A stretch of DNA of 64,000 bases from Fretibacterium fastidiosum (GTDB taxonomy: Bacteria; Synergistota; Synergistia; Synergistales; Aminobacteriaceae), in NCBI RefSeq assembly GCF_964642095.1, contig NZ_OZ209244.1:434001-498000 (forward strand), in the 5' to 3' direction. Each line of letters starts with the position of its first letter. Within the stretch, counting starts at the first letter, position 1. The notes under the pieces are model-generated. The model saw only the letters and a list, made by a program, of their open reading frames with translations. It was not told the origin of the DNA and made no database searches. Shown in pieces: positions 41,567 through 48,449 of this stretch. The translations under genes were made by a program, and so were the position numbers.

Positions 41567-43465
41567 CTATTTAGCCTGTGCCGTCGGGCCGACGCCCATG
41601 CTTTCGGCCAGAGCGATGATCTTCCGGTCCAGCTCCGCGTCGTTCACGACCAACTCCTCCCGCACCGCCGCAAGCTCCTGCACCTCCGCGGCAGCCTTCG
41701 CGTAGGGCGTGAGGCGATGGACCTTCGTCTCCGGCCTGACAAGCTGCTTCGTCAGCTCCAGCCAGTGTTTGATCAGCTCGTTTTGGCGGCGTATCTTGCC
41801 GACCACGGCGTCCATGTCGTGCGGGTCCTCCTTGCCCCATTCCTCGGCAGTACAGATGAGCCCGTGGCTTTCCAAATCCAGACAATGGACGACGCTCCGG
41901 TCGTAGGGGTTGAAGCGAACCTCCACCTTCTTCCCCGTGCCTCGTCCGCAGTAGGAGGAAAGCTCCGGCGCGTACCAACGGCATTTCCCGAACCCCGGCA
42001 GAGTCATCTCGACCTGGCTGTTCCGGGCCTGCCGGACGACGGCGGGCCAAAAGAGGAAGTCGAGCGTCCGGTCATCTATACGGGTCAGCGGGCGCTGGAT
42101 GCCCTCCAGGAAGCACCGTCCTGGCTCGATCTTCTCCTCGACCATCGTGTGCCGGTGCCACTCCTGTATGGTCTGGAGGACGATCTCGAAGAAGTCCCGT
42201 GCGTGGAGCAGTTTCCCGTCCTTGATCTCCTCGCGAAGCGTCGCCTGGATGAACTCGTTCCGCTTCTCGTCCTTCTTGTCCTGGCGGCTGTAGCCGGGAA
42301 GGTTCTTCTGCATCAATGGGTTTTCCAAGGCATGGAAGAACCAGCTCTCGATGGGCTTGGCCTGCGCGTTGCGCGGCTTCGCCTTCTTGTGGCCGATCTG
42401 TTCCTCGTCGCCGTCCATTGCCCTGAAAGCCGCATAGCCGGAGAGCTGCTTGCGGAGGTAGGCCACGTAGTCGCTGCGCTCCGGCCGTCCCCAGTCCGTG
42501 TACAGGTTCTCCGGAATGCCCCACCGGCAGGCCTCGCGGAGCGCGAACCCGACGGCGTATTTGTCGTAGTTGCCCATCACGGGCCAGATGCCGGAGAAGT
42601 AACGGCTTCGGAAATCCGCCCAGGCGAACATCTGCGGTCGAATTGGCGTGCCGTCGTCGTCAAAGACGGTGTAGTCAAAGATGTGCTGGTCGCCCACCAG
42701 GACCTCGTAGACCTTGTAGCAGCTGAAGTCGCGAAGCACGGCCGGCTTGACCATCAGCTCCAGGCCCCGGTGTCCGGTCCGGGTGAGAACGCGAACGGCG
42801 TCCGGCATCTCGTTCCACTTCCTGTAAAAGGAAGCCAGCGACCCCACCTCCCAGCCCTGTTTCTCCGCTTCCTCCGCGGTCTCAAGGTAGGCGCGCTTGA
42901 CGTCCATGCGGGGGTTATTGGCTAGCAAGGACAGGCCGTACTCCAGTGCCTGGGGCGCAAAGGTGCGGCTCTTCACCGCCACCTCAAGCGGCCCCGACGA
43001 GAAGGAGAGTGCCACGGCAAGGGGCGCGCGGTCCGAGACGACCTTGCCCCTCTTCCGCTCCGTGAGCCAGCGGTAGATGGTGGGGACGGAGACGTGCTCG
43101 TCGGCCGCGATGCGGGCATACCACTCGCCGACGGGGATGCCTGCGGGGCACTCCGCCGCGCGCTTCAGGACGCGCAGGCGCTTTGCGGTCTTCTTGTCCA
43201 GTCGTTCCGGTGCTATGCCCACTTTCTCCGCCTCCTTCGCTGCCCGCACCCTCTCCCAGCGATCTCCCTTCAGCCCCAACGCCTCCCGCACTTCGTCCGG
43301 CACCGCCGGGTCCAGGGCCGAGACTTGCCAGACCTTGCCGCCTTGACCACATCCATGCCCGTCAATCTGCTGAATGTGCTGGTAACGACCTTCCTGCAGT
43401 GCTTTGCGCACGGCTTGAGGCGTTATATTCAGGAGTCCGGCAAGTTGGGAGACGGTCAGCCACAT
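41567..43465 (-). CDS. MuA-like transposase (DDE integrase)
   Basis: A 632-aa transposase. It begins with a Mu-type HTH (MWLTVSQLAGLLNITPQAV), then internal-activation/end-binding domains (NPRMDVKRAYLETAEEAEKQ), then a DDE catalytic core with the D residues in DQHIFDYTVFDDDG and YTDWGRPE, and a C-terminal MuB-interaction region. ATG 43465 has AAAGGAAG 8 bases upstream; ATG 43483 is an alternative. It joins prophage ends to target DNA for lysogeny and lytic replication. Confidence 0.92.
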   Translation of the reverse strand: MWLTVSQLAGLLNITPQAVRKALQEGRYQHIQQIDGHGCGQGGKVWQVSALDPAVPDEVREALGLKGDRWERVRAAKEAEKVGIAPERLDKKTAKRLRVLKRAAECPAGIPVGEWYARIAADEHVSVPTIYRWLTERKRGKVVSDRAPLAVALSFSSGPLEVAVKSRTFAPQALEYGLSLLANNPRMDVKRAYLETAEEAEKQGWEVGSLASFYRKWNEMPDAVRVLTRTGHRGLELMVKPAVLRDFSCYKVYEVLVGDQHIFDYTVFDDDGTPIRPQMFAWADFRSRYFSGIWPVMGNYDKYAVGFALREACRWGIPENLYTDWGRPERSDYVAYLRKQLSGYAAFRAMDGDEEQIGHKKAKPRNAQAKPIESWFFHALENPLMQKNLPGYSRQDKKDEKRNEFIQATLREEIKDGKLLHARDFFEIVLQTIQEWHRHTMVEEKIEPGRCFLEGIQRPLTRIDDRTLDFLFWPAVVRQARNSQVEMTLPGFGKCRWYAPELSSYCGRGTGKKVEVRFNPYDRSVVHCLDLESHGLICTAEEWGKEDPHDMDAVVGKIRRQNELIKHWLELTKQLVRPETKVHRLTPYAKAAAEVQELAAVREELVVNDAELDRKIIALAESMGVGPTAQAK

Positions 43466-43595
43466 GTGCGCGCTTCCTTTCATGGTGTTCTGATGGAAAC
43501 TGGCCTCATCAGCGTGGGGTTGACCCACGGACGCCCCCGGCCTTTCGACCGGGTGCAGAGGCTATGCCCCTGCGGGCGTTTCGGCCTGCCAATGC

Positions 43596-43811
43596 TCACG
43601 TGCTCCTGGGCGTCACGGCCATTTCCTTGAACTCCCTGCACAGTCGGTAAAGGGAATGGACGCTGCCGATCTTCCAGCCGTTCTCCTCCGCAAGGTCCTT
43701 CAACCGGTCGTAGGTTCCCTTGACCTCAAGGTCGGGGTTTTCGGCAAACTCGTTCAAGAACCACTGAACCGCTTCCTCATCCGCAGATTTTGATGCCTGT
43801 GTCCCGTTCAA
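43596..43811 (-). CDS. Stand-alone MuA-like DNA-binding domain (possible regulator)
   Basis: A 71-aa protein whose core (NPDLEVKGTYDRLKDLAEE, then WKIGSVHSLYRLCREFKE) strongly resembles the MuA segment NPRMDVKRAYLETAEEAEK plus WEVGSLASFYRKWNE in the neighbouring transposase. So it looks like one transposase DNA-binding domain on its own. The TTG start (43811) overlaps the end of the Ner-like gene by 35 bases. It could compete with MuA at prophage ends or help it; both are inference. Confidence 0.55.
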   Translation of the reverse strand: MNGTQASKSADEEAVQWFLNEFAENPDLEVKGTYDRLKDLAEENGWKIGSVHSLYRLCREFKEMAVTPRST

Positions 43812-43995
43812 GAGCTTCGATTACCCTCAAGGAAACACCACTCTTAGGGCGCTTTTCTTTCCCTGCAAAACGACTGACAAGCCCAGTCACAAGATTGGCA
43901 GTGTAGCCGTTTTCTCTTGCCCAAGCAGATAAAGTCAGTCCCTTCAACAGCAAAAGTCCCCTCAAAGATTTTTTTGTTGCGGTAGTTTGCAACAT
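43777..43995 (-). CDS. Ner-like / BcepMu gp16-family DNA-binding protein
   Basis: A 72-aa helix-turn-helix protein (SLRGLLLLKGLTLSAWARENG, LVTGLVSRFAG), of the BcepMu gp16/Ner-like type that follows the early promoter in Mu-like phages and dampens early transcription. GAGGAG precedes the ATG. It is the first gene of the leftward early operon and is divergent from the repressor. Confidence 0.7.
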   Translation of the reverse strand: MLQTTATKKSLRGLLLLKGLTLSAWARENGYTANLVTGLVSRFAGKEKRPKSGVSLRVIEALERDTGIKICG

Positions 43996-44017
43996 GGGGT
44001 ATCATCTCCTCAAAAAG

Positions 44018-44097
44018 TGTCGTTTTAGGCAACTTTATTGAGTAGGATAATAAGACAAAATGGGCATATAGTCAAGGGGAAGATGTCATTTTGGACA
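44018..44097. promoter_or_regulatory. Three operator-like repeats in the ner/repressor intergenic region
   Basis: TGTCGTTTTAGGCA (44018-44031), AGACAAAATGGGCA (44053-44066, an inverted copy reading TGCCCATTTTGTCT) and TGTCATTTTGGACA (44084-44097). The third covers the TTG start of the repressor gene, so the repressor could block its own translation or promoter. The bases between are AT-rich, as expected for divergent early promoters. Confidence 0.65.
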
Positions 44098-44501
44098 ACA
44101 TTTATACTCGCCTCATTGAAATCCGTAAGGCTTTAGGCTTGACACAGAAGCAGGTGTCTGAAGGCGCGGGCGTAGCTCTTAGGACTTATTGTCGCTATGA
44201 ATCAGGGGAAGGAAGTAGGGATATACCTTCGTCCCTTCTTAAGTTTATTGCCCAAAATGACGTCAATGTTAACTGGCTCCTAACCGGCGAGGGAGAGATG
44301 ATGCGGGGCAAGGGCGAAGCTGAGAGCGTGGCCGCGGAGGCAATCGAGGCGTTGAGCGAGGACCGAATGCTGGAGAAGATCGTGCTGATGCTCGCGGAGA
44401 TGTCCGACGATGAGCGGCGGGAGGTGTTTGACCATGTTTCAAAAGCGAAACACCTGAGCGACTTGGAGCGTCGGGTGCGGGAGTTGGAGCGGGCGGAGTA
44501 A
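44091..44501 (+). CDS. Phage repressor (XRE-family HTH)
   Basis: A 136-aa protein with an N-terminal XRE/lambda-type HTH (IRKALGLTQKQVSEGAGVALRTYCRYESG), then a helical, Glu-rich C-terminus (LEKIVLMLAEMSDDERREVFDHV) that could mediate oligomerisation. No peptidase domain, so not a LexA-type. The TTG start follows GGGGAAG; translation start is uncertain. Its position divergent to ner and MuA fits the lysogeny regulator. Confidence 0.75.
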   Translation: MDNIYTRLIEIRKALGLTQKQVSEGAGVALRTYCRYESGEGSRDIPSSLLKFIAQNDVNVNWLLTGEGEMMRGKGEAESVAAEAIEALSEDRMLEKIVLMLAEMSDDERREVFDHVSKAKHLSDLERRVRELERAE

Positions 44502-44558
44502 GCTGGGCTGGAGTACCTTGTCGGAGGATGGGGTGTAGGAAGAAGTAAAGGAGGAGTC

Positions 44559-45341
44559 GTGATGTTACCACTGTTAATCTTGGTTTCTGGGTTACTTCTT
44601 GCCTTATATGTCGGACGCTTTATCTTTCGTCGTCTGCGTTTGAAGGGCCGCGGGAAATTTTTAAGCGGGTTCATTGCTGTCATCGTTGGGCCTTTTGTCT
44701 TTTTCGTGTATGTCGGCAGTCTCGCGAATGTGGCAATGCTTAAAGAGCAGGGGCCTTCTCTCTCAAAAGATGCCGTTCTCGATTCTCAGAAAGTATCTTC
44801 AGAAACAAAGCCAGCCGACGTTACTATCCTCGATCTTCCTGAAGAACCTCAGGAGGAGGTGCAGGATGAATCTGTGGTCCCTTTGCTTGGCTGCGATTCT
44901 AAAACATTCCAGAAAAAATTCAATCAAGCTGCAAAAACCTTTAAGTCAAACCTGCGCTGTGAGACTCTGAAACTTGAAACAGGAGCCGTCAACGATTCGT
45001 TTATTGCTTCGGTGACGGAGAATATTGCTTTGATTGGCAGCATTGATAAAAAGACGCAACAACTTCAATCCGTCACCATGATTGCCCAAGGAGATGGCAC
45101 CATGCACAGCGGGGCTAACATCATGCTTGGGATCGGCCAGTTGATCATGGCAACAGCACCAGAATTGGACGCAAAAGGGCGCGGTCAACTGTTGAAGGAT
45201 ATGGGGCTCACGCCAGAAAATTTGGAGGACGGCAAAGAAGGCAGACACGTTATAGGGAACAAAAAATTCTTTTTCTCGATGTCTGACCTGATCGGCCTTT
45301 GGTTTGGAGTGGAGGCTGTCGAGCCTAAAGGCAAGCCATGA
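44559..45341 (+). CDS. Uncharacterised membrane-anchored protein of the accessory block
   Basis: A 260-aa protein with two N-terminal membrane helices (LLILVSGLLLALYVGRFIF; FIAVIVGPFVFFVYVGSLA) and an acidic linker, then a mixed soluble domain of about 170 residues (QKKFNQAAKTFKSNLRC; MLGIGQLIMATAPELDAKG). GTG 44559 or ATG 44562 both follow AAAGGAGGAG. It overlaps the next gene start (ATGA), so they are coupled. No family recognised. AT-richer than phage neighbours. Confidence 0.65.
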   Translation: MMLPLLILVSGLLLALYVGRFIFRRLRLKGRGKFLSGFIAVIVGPFVFFVYVGSLANVAMLKEQGPSLSKDAVLDSQKVSSETKPADVTILDLPEEPQEEVQDESVVPLLGCDSKTFQKKFNQAAKTFKSNLRCETLKLETGAVNDSFIASVTENIALIGSIDKKTQQLQSVTMIAQGDGTMHSGANIMLGIGQLIMATAPELDAKGRGQLLKDMGLTPENLEDGKEGRHVIGNKKFFFSMSDLIGLWFGVEAVEPKGKP

Positions 45342-45592
45342 AACGTGTTCTTTCGCTTGGCATTCTCGCGGCGTTCCTGTTGTCTCTTGGGGCCACGCTT
45401 GTCTTTCAGGTGAGCGCGGAAGGCGAGGAGTACATGGTCTGGATCGCCACCTCCGGCAAGGGTAAGAAGTATCACGAGGAAGACTGCCGCACGCTGAAGA
45501 AAGGCAAACGCTCTATCCCGCTCTCCAAGGCGAAGGCTATGGGGTACGAGCCATGTGAGGTGTGCAATCCGGGCGATGGCGAAGACTGGTGA
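45338..45592 (+). CDS. Small exported/anchored protein with His-Cys metal-site motif
   Basis: An 84-aa protein with a signal/anchor helix (LSLGILAAFLLSLGATLVF) and a short domain with YHEEDCRTLKKG and PCEVCNP. The HxxxC...CxxC pattern resembles the small zinc-binding tail attached to some nucleases. Coupled to the membrane protein upstream. Function unknown. Confidence 0.65.
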   Translation: MKRVLSLGILAAFLLSLGATLVFQVSAEGEEYMVWIATSGKGKKYHEEDCRTLKKGKRSIPLSKAKAMGYEPCEVCNPGDGEDW

Positions 45593-45714
45593 GCGCGAGG
45601 TGCGGGCGTTGAGGGTGGGGAAAGCAGAGTAGAGGTTCAGGATGATGACGGTCATCGCCCCGCCGGAGGATGGGGTGGAGGAGATAATCGCTTTTTATTT
45701 TGAGGGGGTATCCT

Positions 45715-46491
45715 ATGAAATTCGAGTTCATTCACAACGACCTCGGTCAGCGTAACAAAGGGGAAATCGTAGAAGTCACTCTGACAATGGCTGCTAATGT
45801 CCAACTCATGGACAGTTCCAACTTTGCAAATTATAGAAATGGGAGAGACTACCGTTATATTGGCGGCTTAGCAAAACAATCCCCATTTTACCTTAGTATC
45901 CCCAGTCCAGGTCGTTGGCATGTCGCTATTGATACTCGTGGCCTTGCTAATGGCACGCGTGCATCTGTACGGATATTGCCTGCCCCTCTGCCAGAAGCGA
46001 AAGGGATTTCTCTATCTTCAATCCCCTCGTTGGTCAGGCAAGATGTGTCTCCTCCTTACACCACAAATCGAGATACCTACGATGTTTTTATCTCTCATGC
46101 TTCCGAGGATAAAGACGGCATTGTTCGGGAACTGGCGGAAGCTTTGCGAGAAGAGAGATTGAGGGTTTGGTATGACGAGTTCACACTTCAGATCGGAGAT
46201 AGCCTTCGGCGAAAAATAGATCAAGGCTTGGCAAATAGCCGTGTCGGCATTGTTATCTTGTCTCCGGCCTTCATGAAAAAAGGCTGGACGAACTATGAGT
46301 TGGATGGGCTTGTAACCCGTTCCGTTTCCGGTGAGCAAATTCTATTGCCCATCTGGCATAACGTCACCAAGCAACAGGTGATAGATTACAGTCCATCTTT
46401 AGCCGACAAAGTGGCGCGTAGCACAGCAACGCATACACCAGCCGAGATAGCGAGGGAAATAGCCGATTTACTGCGTTCTTTTGTGAGATAA
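45715..46491 (+). CDS. DUF1883-TIR domain protein (candidate defence effector)
   Basis: A 258-aa protein. Residues 1-95 match the DUF1883 domain (MKFEFIHNDLGQ, VQLMDSSNFANYR, SIPSPGRWHV). From about residue 122 follows a TIR domain: DVFISHASEDKD, WYDEFTLQIGDS and KKGWTNYEL, where the Glu is the expected NADase residue. TIR domains degrade NAD+ or make signal nucleotides in bacterial immunity. GGGGGTATCC precedes ATG 45715. It sits on the lysogeny side of the prophage, where accessory defence genes occur. Confidence 0.8.
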   Translation: MKFEFIHNDLGQRNKGEIVEVTLTMAANVQLMDSSNFANYRNGRDYRYIGGLAKQSPFYLSIPSPGRWHVAIDTRGLANGTRASVRILPAPLPEAKGISLSSIPSLVRQDVSPPYTTNRDTYDVFISHASEDKDGIVRELAEALREERLRVWYDEFTLQIGDSLRRKIDQGLANSRVGIVILSPAFMKKGWTNYELDGLVTRSVSGEQILLPIWHNVTKQQVIDYSPSLADKVARSTATHTPAEIAREIADLLRSFVR

Positions 46492-46686
46492 GGCACCGAC
46501 GAAAGTAAGCTTTTGCCTCCTTATGAGGGATATTTCCCTTGCGATGCAAAGTGGGCATACGGACAGGAATTCTCCAGTGTAAACATCTTGAAAGACTAGA
46601 AAAAACTCTCCTTTATGAAGGACGGTTTTTCGGTAGGGAGCTTCTATTGCGCATAAACAGCAGTTTTTATCGATATGGGTATCCAT
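46468..46686 (-). CDS. Small cysteine-rich protein near the lysis region
   Basis: A 72-aa frame with CCLC and CPLCIAREIS, a possible zinc site, starting 18 bases after the stop of the membrane protein upstream. The end overlaps the tail of the TIR gene by 24 bases. AAAAGGCG precedes the ATG. No family recognised; it may be spurious. Confidence 0.4.
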   Translation of the reverse strand: MDTHIDKNCCLCAIEAPYRKTVLHKGEFFLVFQDVYTGEFLSVCPLCIAREISLIRRQKLTFVGALSHKRTQ

Positions 46687-46704
46687 CTTGGCGCCTTTTA
46701 CCTC

Positions 46705-46992
46705 TTATATGATCCTGCACGCTATCCTTACTCCCAGTGTGGCGGCAAAAGCAAGGCCCCCCAGCGCCACCCATATTCCAAGCATGAGATTGGCCCACCA
46801 GATCAGGTGTTTGAGACACCCTATGATGACGTAATGAAAGCACTCTGCTGGGACAATAACAAGGGAGCACAGGATCAATATGGGGAGCAGTGCAAGCGTT
46901 ATTTTCGTTGAGGGCAAATACGTGAGCATGAGCATGGTCACCATCAGTAACCATTTAGCTGCACTCAACAGGCTTGTTTTACAGATTTTCAT
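46705..46992 (-). CDS. Small multi-helix membrane protein, holin-like candidate
   Basis: A 95-aa protein with about three hydrophobic helices (LLSAAKWLLMVTMLMLTYLP; ITLALLPILILCSLVIVPA; LMLGIWVALGGLAFAATLG). AAGGAGGAG precedes ATG 46992. It lies on the same strand as the downstream-mapped endolysin block. Size and topology fit a holin, but a 3-TM holin gene also exists in the tail operon, so the role is uncertain. Confidence 0.5.
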   Translation of the reverse strand: MKICKTSLLSAAKWLLMVTMLMLTYLPSTKITLALLPILILCSLVIVPAECFHYVIIGCLKHLIWWANLMLGIWVALGGLAFAATLGVRIACRII

Positions 46993-47011
46993 TTTTTCTC
47001 CTCCTTGGAGG

Positions 47012-47100
47012 GCGTTTGCATAAAAACGGCGAAAGTGCAAAACGTTGGCATGCGATAGATGTCAACACTTTGCACTTTTTGCGCGTTTATGCAGGGACGC
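47012..47100. repeat. Long imperfect inverted repeat
   Basis: Left arm 47012-47047 and right arm 47063-47100 share GCATAAA, GTGCAAA and CAAC/GTTG blocks in inverse order; the inner 16 bases match at 14 positions. On the minus strand TTGACA lies at 47060-47065, possibly a -35 box for the small membrane gene. Confidence 0.5.
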
Positions 47101-47143
47101 GGTTAAAACCCAAATACTACCCGCCAGCTTCGTCATAGGATTT

Positions 47144-47248
47144 AGGCTTACGCCTGAAAATACGAAACGCACAACTTGAGTTAGCCCTCAAGTTATGCGT
47201 CAGTCGAAGCTTAAGAGGCGCTTCGTCGGTTGCAATGCTACTAAGCAT
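47144..47248 (+). other. Cluster of four small hairpins in a 327-base gene-free stretch
   Basis: AGGC-TTAC-GCCT, the 13-bp near-perfect stem CGCACAACTTGAG/CTCAAGTTATGCG (47168-47180, 47187-47199), CGAAGC/GCTTCG (47205-47225) and ATGCT/AGCAT (47235-47248) follow one another. This looks like a structured RNA or recombination site. No gene is seen from 46993 to 47318. Confidence 0.4.
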
Positions 47249-47318
47249 CAGTAATTATACCTACTGAAATAGTTTTGTAATCGGTAAAATCCCTGCCTCT
47301 TGGAAGGGATGTTCGTTC

Positions 47319-47459
47319 ATGACAAGGGGGAATTTGCCGGAAAATGATGATTATGAGATCATTTACCGGTCGTGGATCACTCGCAACGGGGTGCGGATAT
47401 ATCCTCCGCGAGGACTGAAGGCATGGCCCTTGAGGGTTCCCAAAAGGGTGGTAGATTAG
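47319..47459 (+). CDS. 46-aa prophage protein
   Basis: Opens MTRGNLPENDDYEIIYRSWI and continues TRNGVRIYPPRGLKAWPLRV. GGAAGGG lies about 10 bases upstream. The pattern of a Tyr/Arg-rich short protein ending in a basic PKRVVD tail recurs in small phage genes. A terminator follows within 5 bases. Function unknown. Confidence 0.5.
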   Translation: MTRGNLPENDDYEIIYRSWITRNGVRIYPPRGLKAWPLRVPKRVVD

Positions 47460-47462
47460 GTG

Positions 47463-47487
47463 AAGAAGGGGCCGGCTCGGCCCCTTC
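47463..47487. terminator. Hairpin between the 46-aa gene and the endolysin
   Basis: GAAGGGGCCG pairs with CGGCCCCTTC around GCT; TCATTTTCT follows on the plus strand. It lies between convergent ends and can serve both. Confidence 0.6.
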
Positions 47488-47495
47488 CTCATTTT

Positions 47496-47885
47496 CTAAA
47501 ACCCAAACACGCCCCGGCGTGGTTTCTCGTCCACGCCGACGTGGACGCGGGTGGTGGTGCGTCCCCGGATGAGGTAGCAATACCGCAGGTATGGCAGCAG
47601 CTTGCGCCGGTGCAGGTCCTTGATGACCACTCCCAGGTCCCGGTTGCTCAGTCCCTCCACCCAGATGTCCGCGGCCTCTCCGGTCAGGTGCCCAGAGTCG
47701 GGTTTGCCGCCTATGTCGGCGTTCTTCTCCGCACAGCGGCAGCCGCTCTCGATGTGCACCGACTTCCCCACGGCCTTGCGGATGGCCTCAAGCGTGGCCA
47801 GGAGGCGCCCTCTGGCGTTGAACAGTCCGCACCCGCAGCGACACGCCAGCTCGTGCCTCGAAAAATGTTCCGTCAGGTCTCCCAT
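47496..47885 (-). CDS. Peptidase M15-type endolysin
   Basis: A 129-aa M15_3-like D-Ala-D-Ala carboxypeptidase/L,D-endopeptidase for host lysis. It opens MGDLTEHFSRHELACRCGCG (typical of this phage family) and has the zinc-ligand segments SGHLTGEAADI and RVHVGVD. No signal peptide, so a holin must release it. Preceded by AGGGGATTTTTTC. The neighbouring small membrane protein is a candidate holin. Confidence 0.85.
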   Translation of the reverse strand: MGDLTEHFSRHELACRCGCGLFNARGRLLATLEAIRKAVGKSVHIESGCRCAEKNADIGGKPDSGHLTGEAADIWVEGLSNRDLGVVIKDLHRRKLLPYLRYCYLIRGRTTTRVHVGVDEKPRRGVFGF

Positions 47886-47921
47886 GAAAAAATCCCCTCC
47901 AATTCAGCTATAGACTGCACC

Positions 47922-47953
47922 GGATCATTTCGTTGACGTCAACGAAATGATCC
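47922..47953. repeat. Perfect 32-bp palindrome between endolysin and tail-completion genes
   Basis: GGATCATTTCGTTGAC is followed immediately by its exact complement, with no loop. It lies 37 bases upstream of the endolysin start and 28 bases after the preceding gene stop. There is no T-tract, so a protein-binding site is as likely as a terminator. Confidence 0.7.
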
Positions 47954-47981
47954 CCCCGTTCTCACAAGGCGATAGAAGCGC

Positions 47982-48449
47982 CTACTGTACCTTTACGTCA
48001 ATTCCCTGCTTTCGGAGGTTGGCCGCCAGGTGCTCGGCCAGCTCGTCGTCCAGGGCAATACCGGCTATTTCCTTGTCAAGGTTCTGCTCGAAGAGGTCCG
48101 CGGCGCTGCGGAAGAACGGGCGGCCCTTCCGCGCCGGCTGAAAGACCTTCTTCGCAAAGAGATACTTCCCCTCCCCGCCCTTCCAGCGCAGGGCCTTCCT
48201 CCGCCTGGGCCGGATGATCAGGGCCTGGCGTCCCTCGTGGACGGCGCGGGCGTAGACCTTGTTGGTCCCTACCATGGCGCCGCCGGGGACAGAGGAAACG
48301 TGGATGGACTTGCGCAGCTCGCCGCCCGTGCGCTTTCCGCTATCCGGGTCGGGCTTTCCAACCGGCACCAGCTTTTCCCTTATAGCTATAGCCCGTATCC
48401 GGTGCGCTATACGGAGAGCGACCTTTTGGAGGTCAACCTCGCCGGCCAT
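47982..48449 (-). CDS. HK97 gp10-like head-tail/tail-completion protein
   Basis: A 155-aa basic protein; segments GGELRKSIHVSSVPGGAMVGTNKVYARAVHEG and KGRPFFRSAADLFEQ (split here for length) match the HK97 gp10/virion morphogenesis pattern of a conserved VGT..YA...EfGt region. It overlaps the portal stop by one base (ATGA-like), so is coupled to it. Role: tail-completion or neck protein. Confidence 0.7.
   Translation of the reverse strand: MAGEVDLQKVALRIAHRIRAIAIREKLVPVGKPDPDSGKRTGGELRKSIHVSSVPGGAMVGTNKVYARAVHEGRQALIIRPRRRKALRWKGGEGKYLFAKKVFQPARKGRPFFRSAADLFEQNLDKEIAGIALDDELAEHLAANLRKQGIDVKVQ

Noticed and set aside
45642..45755. 37-aa frame (MMTVIAPPEDGVEE...) overlapping the start of the TIR gene
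   Set aside because: Weak RBS, its 5' part is the repeat that also occurs at 44522 in a non-coding context, and the overlap with the well-supported TIR start makes it a probable shadow.
47144..47248. Considered as an integron attC site
   Set aside because: One stem resembles the GTTATGC-type core, but the opposite core and cassette context are lacking.
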